The notes under the pieces are model-generated. The model was not told the DNA's origin. It worked only from the letters and a program-made list of their open reading frames with translations, and did not search any database. From Alphaproteobacteria bacterium (GTDB lineage: Bacteria; Pseudomonadota; Alphaproteobacteria; Geminicoccales; Geminicoccaceae), in contig JAAAPF010000351.1 in NCBI GenBank assembly GCA_009908425.1, forward strand, positions 1 to 46,105: DNA of 46,105 bases, in the 5' to 3' direction. Of the stretch, positions 40,879 through 46,105 are shown piece by piece (within the stretch, counting starts at the first letter, position 1; each line of letters starts with the position of its first letter). Both the position numbers and the translations under genes were made by a program.

Positions 40879-41451
40879 TCAGTCCTCGAAGGCGGGGATG
40901 TCGACACGGGGCAGGCGCTCGTCGAGCTCCGCCATGACCTCCGCGGTGAGATCGATCTCGGGGGCGAACACCAGCACCTCCGCGCGCGGCAGGACCAGGT
41001 TGAAGCGGTAGCGATCGCTCAGCGCGTCGATGATCTGGACGACGGTGTCGCGGATCCGTTGAAACGCCGTGCTGGAGGCTTCGTCGAGCTGGCGGCGACG
41101 TTGCTGGACCAGGCGCTGCACGGCGGCGACGTCCTGCTCGAAGGCGCGGCGGCGCTCGCGATACGCCTCGGCCGAGAGCTCGTCGCGGGCGTCGTTGAGG
41201 CGGCGGTCGGCCTCGGCCAGGCGCTCGCGCTCGGCTTCGACCTCGGCCTCGTAGGCCTGGCGCTGGGTTTCGACCTGGGCGCGGATGCTCCGCGCCGCCG
41301 CGCTCTCGCGCAACAGCCGTTGGTAGTCGATGACGGCGACGACGGCGGGCGCGAGCGGCGCCTGGGGGCCACCCCCCTCCTGACCACGGGCGCCGCCGGC
41401 GAGGGTCACGGCCACCAGGAGGGCGAGGACCAGCGGCGCGCGCAAGGCCAC
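40879..41451 (-). CDS. skp: OmpH/Skp family periplasmic chaperone
   Basis: 190-residue periplasmic chaperone for outer-membrane proteins. A signal peptide ([20 protein letters not shown]) with probable cleavage near ARGQ is followed by a short [13 protein letters not shown] beta strand. A long charged coiled coil then forms the tentacle (about residues 55-135). It starts with GTG 9 bases after the bamA stop, the standard bamA-skp-lpxD order. Confidence 0.92.
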   Translation of the reverse strand: MALRAPLVLALLVAVTLAGGARGQEGGGPQAPLAPAVVAVIDYQRLLRESAAARSIRAQVETQRQAYEAEVEAERERLAEADRRLNDARDELSAEAYRERRRAFEQDVAAVQRLVQQRRRQLDEASSTAFQRIRDTVVQIIDALSDRYRFNLVLPRAEVLVFAPEIDLTAEVMAELDERLPRVDIPAFED

Positions 41452-41460
41452 CGGCGCCGA

Positions 41461-43740
41461 CTAGAAGCGGGTGCCGAAGGAGAAGCGGAACAGCTCGGTC
41501 TCGTCGACGTCGTCCTCCAGGATCGCCTGGCCGAAGTCGAGGGCGAGCGGGCCGAAGGGCGACAGCCACGTCAAGCCGACGCCCGCGGAGAGCCTGAGAT
41601 TACCGCTGTCGGCGAGGGTGGGGCCGGAGACGTCGATCTCGGTGAGCGTGCCGGCGTCGACGAAACCGCGGCCGAAGAGCCGGAGCTCTTCCGGCAGACC
41701 GAGCGGAAACCGCAACTCGGCGGTGCCGACGTAGTAGGCGTTGCCGCCGAGGGCGTCGTCGGTGTCGCGATCGCGCGGGCCGATGCCCGAGACCGCGAAG
41801 CCGCGGAAGTTGTTGCCGCCGACGAAGAACCGGTTGGCGAGCGTGACATCCTCGCCGATGCCGAAGACGTAGCCGGCGTCGAGCCCCAACCTCAACACGA
41901 CCTCCGGCTCCTCGAAGATCGGCTGAAAGTAATCGGAGGACAGCTCGTGGCTCAAGAAGTGCCGATCACCCCCCAGACCCGCGATCTCCTGGTCGAGGCG
42001 CACCGAAAAGCCGGTGGTCGGCACGGTGAGCCGGTCGCGGGTGTCGATCGAGAAGCTCTGACCGAAGGCCGAGGTGAGGGTGTCGCCCTCCTCCTGCTGA
42101 ATGAAGACGGAGGCGTCGTCGTCGACGTCGCTGATCTCGTCGCGCCGGATGGTATAGCGCACGCTGTGCCGGATGTTGCGGGTCAAGGGATAGCTCGCCC
42201 GCAGCCGCAACCCCAGGTTCTCCTCGTCGAAGGACGATTCGTCCTGAAAGTCGGTGCGGGTGTTGAAGACGTCGAAGCCGGCGTCGATCTCGTAGCCGAA
42301 GGCGTAGGGCTCGGTGTAGGAGAGGTCGATGTCCTGGCGCCGACCCGACAGCGCCAGTTCGGCGCGGACCCGGCGGCCGGTCCCGAGCAGGTTGCGCTCG
42401 GAGAGGTTGATCGCGGCGAGCGGGCCGTCGGTGGTCGAAAAGCCGGCGCCGAAGGAGAGTTCGCCGGTGGCGCGTTCGGTGACCTCGACGTCGACGACGA
42501 GCCGGTCCGGCGCGCTGCCCTGCCGGGTCGAGACGTTGACCTCGTCGAAGAAGCCGAGCCGCCGGATACGCCGTTCCGACTCGCGCAACAGCGCCGAGTT
42601 GAAGGCGTCGCCCTCGGCCAGCCGCATCTCCCGGCGGATCACCCGGTCGAGCGTGCGCACGTTGTTGGTGATCTCGATGCGCTCGACGTAGACCCGCGGC
42701 CCCTCCTCGACCTCGTAGATCACGCCGATGGTCTGCTCGGCGCGGTTGCGGTCGAGCCGCGGGTTGATCTCGACGAAGGCGTAGCCGAGCTGGCCGAGCC
42801 GCTCGGTCATCGCGGTGACGGTCGCCTCGATCGCCTCGGCGTCGTAGACGTCGCCGGTCCGGGTCTCGACCAGCGCTTGCAGTGCTTCGGTGTCGAGGTC
42901 GGGGATGCGGCTCTCGACGGCGATCTCGCCGAAGCGGTAGCGCGGCCCTTCGTCGACGGTGAAGGTGATGAAGAAGCCGTCGCCCTCGGGCGTCAGCTCC
43001 GCGATCGCCGAGCGCACTTCGAAATCGGCGAAACCTTGCGAGAAGTAGAACCGACGGAGCAGCTCCTGGTCGAACGCCAGCCGGTCCGGATCATAGGTGT
43101 CGTTGGTGGTCAGCACCCGCCAGAAGCGCCCCTCGACCGTCTGGATCTCGCCGCGCAGGCGCGCGTCGCTGAAGGCCTCGTTGCCGACGAAGGTGATGGA
43201 CCGGACCGTGGTGAGCGGTCCCTCCTGGATCTCGAAGACGAGGTCGACCCGGTTCTGGTCGAGCTCGATGATCTTGGGCTCGACGGTGGCGGCGTAACGG
43301 CCGCTGCGGCGGTAGATTTCGAGGATCCGGCCGACGGCGCTTTGAACCCGGGCGGGCGTGTAGACCACGCGCGGGCGCAGGTCGATCTCGCGCTCGAATT
43401 CCTCGTCGTCGATCCGAAGGTTGCCCTCGAACGCGATGCGATTGATGATCGGGTTCTCGTCGACGCGGACGACCAGGACGTCGCCTTCACGGTCGAGCGC
43501 GACGTCCTCGAACAAGCCGGTGGCGAACAGCGATTTCAGCGACTCGTCGAGCGCGGCGGGATCGAACGGGTCGCCCTGCACCACGGTGAGATAGCTGCGC
43601 ACCGTCGCCGGATCGACGCGCTGATCGCCCTCGACCCGGATGTCGGCGATGCGGTCCCGGTCTTGAGCCTGCACCGGCGGCGCTACGAGCGCCGCCAGCA
43701 GCAACACGACGAAGCTCCAGCGTAATGGCCGCGCGGCCAT
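41461..43740 (-). CDS. bamA: Outer membrane protein assembly factor BamA
   Basis: 759-residue Omp85 protein, the core of the BAM insertase. Signal peptide (about residues 1-25, ending PPVQA), five POTRA domains (to about residue 425) and a C-terminal 16-strand barrel. The barrel includes [10 protein letters not shown], the region expected for the lid-loop VRGF element, and ends FRFSFGTRF with the terminal Phe of outer-membrane proteins. Between rseP and skp, the conserved context. Confidence 0.97.
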   Translation of the reverse strand: MAARPLRWSFVVLLLAALVAPPVQAQDRDRIADIRVEGDQRVDPATVRSYLTVVQGDPFDPAALDESLKSLFATGLFEDVALDREGDVLVVRVDENPIINRIAFEGNLRIDDEEFEREIDLRPRVVYTPARVQSAVGRILEIYRRSGRYAATVEPKIIELDQNRVDLVFEIQEGPLTTVRSITFVGNEAFSDARLRGEIQTVEGRFWRVLTTNDTYDPDRLAFDQELLRRFYFSQGFADFEVRSAIAELTPEGDGFFITFTVDEGPRYRFGEIAVESRIPDLDTEALQALVETRTGDVYDAEAIEATVTAMTERLGQLGYAFVEINPRLDRNRAEQTIGVIYEVEEGPRVYVERIEITNNVRTLDRVIRREMRLAEGDAFNSALLRESERRIRRLGFFDEVNVSTRQGSAPDRLVVDVEVTERATGELSFGAGFSTTDGPLAAINLSERNLLGTGRRVRAELALSGRRQDIDLSYTEPYAFGYEIDAGFDVFNTRTDFQDESSFDEENLGLRLRASYPLTRNIRHSVRYTIRRDEISDVDDDASVFIQQEEGDTLTSAFGQSFSIDTRDRLTVPTTGFSVRLDQEIAGLGGDRHFLSHELSSDYFQPIFEEPEVVLRLGLDAGYVFGIGEDVTLANRFFVGGNNFRGFAVSGIGPRDRDTDDALGGNAYYVGTAELRFPLGLPEELRLFGRGFVDAGTLTEIDVSGPTLADSGNLRLSAGVGLTWLSPFGPLALDFGQAILEDDVDETELFRFSFGTRF

Positions 43741-43776
43741 GCGATGCTCTCCCGACGCCGAACCGCGCCGCCGCGA

Positions 43777-44871
43777 TTACCCGCCGGGCATCAGGCTCAT
43801 GATGTCGTTCCAGGTGACGACCACCATCAACGCCAGGACGAGCGCGAGGCCGAACCGGAACGCCAACTCCTGCGCCCGCTCGCCGATCGGACGACCGCGT
43901 GCGGCCTCGATGCCGTACATCACGAGATGGCCACCGTCGAGCATCGGGATCGGGAAAAGATTGATCAGCCCGAGGTTTACCGACAGCACGATCATCAGCC
44001 AGATGAACTCGGCGGTGCCGGCCCGCGCCGCGTCACCGGAGACCTGGGCGATCTTCAACGGCCCGCCGAGCTCCTCCATGCTGCGCTGGCCGACGACGAT
44101 CTGGCCGACAGCGCCCAGGATGTCGCCGATCATCGAGCCCACCTGCGTCGTCGCCAGGACCGGCGCCATCACCGGGTTCACGCGTTCGAAGGCGGGCGGG
44201 GCGGCGACGATACCGATCAGCGGCCGCTCGATCGCGTCGGCGCCCTCCCCGACCCGCTCCATCCGCGGCGTCAGCAGAACCTCGAAGTCGCGGCCGTCGC
44301 GCTCGACGGTGAGGGTGAGTTGCTCGGCGGTGTCGCCGACCTCCTGCTGCAGCTCGGCGAAGGTCGCCACCGGCTCGCCGTCGATCGCCGTGATCCGGTC
44401 GCCCTCGGCGAGGTCGGCCTCCGCCGCGGGCGTGCCGTCGCGGACCTCGCCCACCACCGGCAACAGCACCGGCCGGCCGGCGGTGGCCAGCAGCAGCGCC
44501 AGCGCGACCACCGCGAAGACGAAGTTGGCGCCGGGCCCCGCGGCGACGATCGCCATGCGCTGGCCGACCGACTTGGCGGGAAAGCTGTCCGGCGCCGTGG
44601 CCGTCGCGGCGTCGGCGGTGGCGCTCGCCGGATCGGCGTCGCCGCGCATCTTGACGTAACCGCCCAGCGGCACCGCCGCCACCTTCCAGCGCGTGCCGCT
44701 GCGGTCGCTCCAGCCGAAGAGCTCGGGGCCGAAGCCGATCGAGAAGGCGTCGACGTGGACGCCGTTGCGCCGCGCCACCCAGTAATGCCCGTACTCGTGC
44801 ACGAAGACGACGATCGAAAGGACGACCAGAAAGGCGAGAACGTAGGTGGCGCCGCCGGTGATGAGATCCAT
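43777..44871 (-). CDS. rseP: RseP family site-2 protease
   Basis: 364-residue intramembrane zinc metalloprotease. The HExxH motif is HEYGH (residues 25-29) in the first helix. One PDZ domain is at about 125-215 (VGEVRDGTPAAEADLAEGD), and the third zinc ligand region is PIPMLDGGHLV near the C-terminus. It cleaves anti-sigma factors or remnant signal peptides. E. coli RseP has two PDZ domains; one, as here, is usual in alphaproteobacteria. Confidence 0.95.
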   Translation of the reverse strand: MDLITGGATYVLAFLVVLSIVVFVHEYGHYWVARRNGVHVDAFSIGFGPELFGWSDRSGTRWKVAAVPLGGYVKMRGDADPASATADAATATAPDSFPAKSVGQRMAIVAAGPGANFVFAVVALALLLATAGRPVLLPVVGEVRDGTPAAEADLAEGDRITAIDGEPVATFAELQQEVGDTAEQLTLTVERDGRDFEVLLTPRMERVGEGADAIERPLIGIVAAPPAFERVNPVMAPVLATTQVGSMIGDILGAVGQIVVGQRSMEELGGPLKIAQVSGDAARAGTAEFIWLMIVLSVNLGLINLFPIPMLDGGHLVMYGIEAARGRPIGERAQELAFRFGLALVLALMVVVTWNDIMSLMPGG

Positions 44872-44887
44872 GAATCTTCCTTAGCGG

Positions 44888-46051
44888 TCAGCGTAGGGCC
44901 GCGTCGCACAACGCCCGGGCGCGCTCACGGGCGGCGCGGTCCAGGTCGAGCACGTCGTCCAGCGTCGCCGGGGTGGTGGGGGCGAAGGCTTCGAGCGTCG
45001 CTTCGACGATCGCGACGATGTCCAAAAAGCCCAGCCGTTCCTCCAGAAACGCCGCGACGGCGACCTCGTTGGCCGCATTGAGAAGGGTGGGTGCGCCACC
45101 GCCGGCGCGCAAGGCCTCGCGGGCGAGGCGCAGCGCCGGAAAGCGCTCCTCGTCCGGCGGCTCGAAGCTGAGCGTGCCCACCGCGGCCAGATCCAAGGTG
45201 AAGTCGTCGACGGCGAGCCGCGCCGGCCAGGCCAGGGTGTGGGCGATCGGCACCCGCATGTCGGTGGGCCCCAGCGTCGCCACCTGGCTACCGTCGACGA
45301 ACTCGACCAGGCCGTGGACCAGCGACTCGGGGTGGATCAGCACGCCGAGCTTGGCCTCCGGCACGGCGAACAGGAGGTGGGCCTCGATCAGCTCCAGGCC
45401 CTTGTTCATCATGGTGGCGCTGTCGACGGAGATCTTGGCGCCCATCGACCAGCGCGGATGCGCCACCGCCGCCGCCGGGGTGGCGCGCGCCATCTCCTCC
45501 AGGCCGGCGCGGCGGAACGGCCCGCCGGAGGCCGTGAGCACCAGTCGCCGCAGCTCGCCGACGTCGCGGCCGGCGAGCGCCTGGAACACCGCGTTGTGCT
45601 CGCTGTCCACCGGCAGCAGGCGGGTCTCGCCGCGACGCGCCGCGTCCAGCAACAGCGGGCCGGCGCAGACCAGGGCCTCCTTGTTGGCGAGCGCCAGCAC
45701 CCCGCCGTGCTCGGCGGCGGCGAGCGTCGGCGCGAGCCCGGCGGCGCCGACGATCGCCGCCATGGTCCAATCGGCCGGCGCGCGCGCGGCGGCGAGCACG
45801 CCCGCGCGGCCGCCCAGCACCTCGACGTCGCGGCCGGCGAGCCGGTCGGCGAGGGCGTCGACACCGGTCTCGTCGGCGATCGCGGCGAGCTCGGCGCCGG
45901 TGGCGATCACCGCGTCGGCGAGGGCGTCCACCGATCGATGGGCGGTCAGCGCCACCACCTCGAAGCGCTCCGGGTGGCGGGCGACGAGGTCGAGGGTGCT
46001 GCGGCCGATCGAGCCGGTGGCGCCGAGGATGCTGAGACGACGACGGGTCAT
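44888..46051 (-). CDS. dxr: 1-deoxy-D-xylulose 5-phosphate reductoisomerase
   Basis: 387-residue Dxr (IspC), the committed step of the MEP isoprenoid pathway. The NADPH-binding motif ILGATGSIGRSTL is at the N-terminus. Catalytic acidic residues lie in the LLPVDSEHNAVFQAL segment, and the substrate loop is HPRWSMGAKISVDSATMMNKGLE. The ATG overlaps the cdsA stop (ATGA), so both are translated from one operon. Isoprenoids feed the undecaprenyl carrier used in wall synthesis. Confidence 0.97.
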   Translation of the reverse strand: MTRRRLSILGATGSIGRSTLDLVARHPERFEVVALTAHRSVDALADAVIATGAELAAIADETGVDALADRLAGRDVEVLGGRAGVLAAARAPADWTMAAIVGAAGLAPTLAAAEHGGVLALANKEALVCAGPLLLDAARRGETRLLPVDSEHNAVFQALAGRDVGELRRLVLTASGGPFRRAGLEEMARATPAAAVAHPRWSMGAKISVDSATMMNKGLELIEAHLLFAVPEAKLGVLIHPESLVHGLVEFVDGSQVATLGPTDMRVPIAHTLAWPARLAVDDFTLDLAAVGTLSFEPPDEERFPALRLAREALRAGGGAPTLLNAANEVAVAAFLEERLGFLDIVAIVEATLEAFAPTTPATLDDVLDLDRAARERARALCDAALR

Positions 46052-46105
46052 GGATGGAGCACGGCGAAGAGCGCGAAGACCGGGGTGGCGAAGATGAGGC
46101 CGTCG
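46048..46105 (-). CDS. cdsA: Phosphatidate cytidylyltransferase, C-terminal fragment
   Basis: Only the last 18 codons are inside the window: DGLIFATPVFALFAVLHP then TGA, reading from the window edge. DG-L-x-A-x-P at the very C-terminus, directly before dxr, is typical of CdsA, which makes CDP-diacylglycerol. The rest lies beyond the end of the window. Confidence 0.75.
   Translation of the reverse strand, partial: DGLIFATPVFALFAVLHP

Overview
The window looks like an ordinary chromosomal segment of a very GC-rich alphaproteobacterium, probably of Rhodospirillales type. The strongest evidence is a two-piece (circularly permuted) tmRNA gene. The rpiB-glyA-nrdR block, the EIIA-Man/HPr/ahcY block and the carA-carB-greA-ELM1-trxB-LysR run fit the same assignment. 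I see no insertion sequences, phage genes or CRISPR arrays. Composition and codon use are even, apart from short AT-richer islands near 2.72-2.76 kb and 35.46-35.56 kb.

Layout. 0.16-2.7 kb (+): rpiB, glyA, a DUF2798 membrane protein and nrdR. 2.8-5.1 kb (+): an exported protein with two blocks of four 23-residue repeats and a peptidoglycan-binding domain, a DUF2177 membrane protein and a UPF0173 metallo-hydrolase. 5.2-10.8 kb (mostly -): a minimal class III cyclase, an M20 peptidase, a cobalamin/siderophore-type binding protein without signal peptide, a rhomboid protease, an FAD oxidase and small membrane proteins. 10.85-16.2 kb (+): a methyltransferase, a HAD phosphatase, then the nitrogen-PTS/RapZ cluster (ptsN, rapZ, EIIA-Man, HPr), ahcY and tsaE. 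16.2-17.8 kb: an NnrU/ICMT-like protein and a HAD protein that has lost catalytic residues. 17.8-20.2 kb (-): fumC, sspB and ssrA (tmRNA). 20.3-22.3 kb (+): thyX and an OmpA-type lipoprotein. 22.3-27.3 kb (-): a tRNA with anticodon CAU and the macromolecular-synthesis genes rpoD, dnaG and yqeY. 27.4-35.25 kb (+): carA, carB, greA, an ELM1-family gene, trxB and a LysR regulator. 35.3-35.46 kb (+): a candidate structured small RNA with a strong terminator. 35.6-46.1 kb (-): msrP, then the envelope operon read as cdsA (partial), dxr, rseP, bamA, skp, lpxD, fabZ, lpxA, lpxI and lpxB, which covers lipid A precursor synthesis, outer-membrane assembly and isoprenoid entry.

Points for a second look. 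(1) The unclassified, heavily structured RNA candidate at 35.33-35.46 kb, followed by a 14-bp perfect inverted repeat. (2) The duplicated 23-residue repeat array in the peptidoglycan-binding protein. (3) A HAD protein whose motif I nucleophile is Gly. (4) ssrA directly upstream of and collinear with sspB, encoding an LAAA-ending tag. (5) dnaG broken by a frame change where a conserved helix is missing, and lpxB shifted near its C-terminus. (6) An ELM1 gene whose conserved N-terminus has no orthodox start codon. (7) A PTS cluster with PtsN where HprK is often found. No wholly new multi-gene system is evident: most genes are housekeeping. The RNA and the repeat protein are the most plausible undescribed elements.
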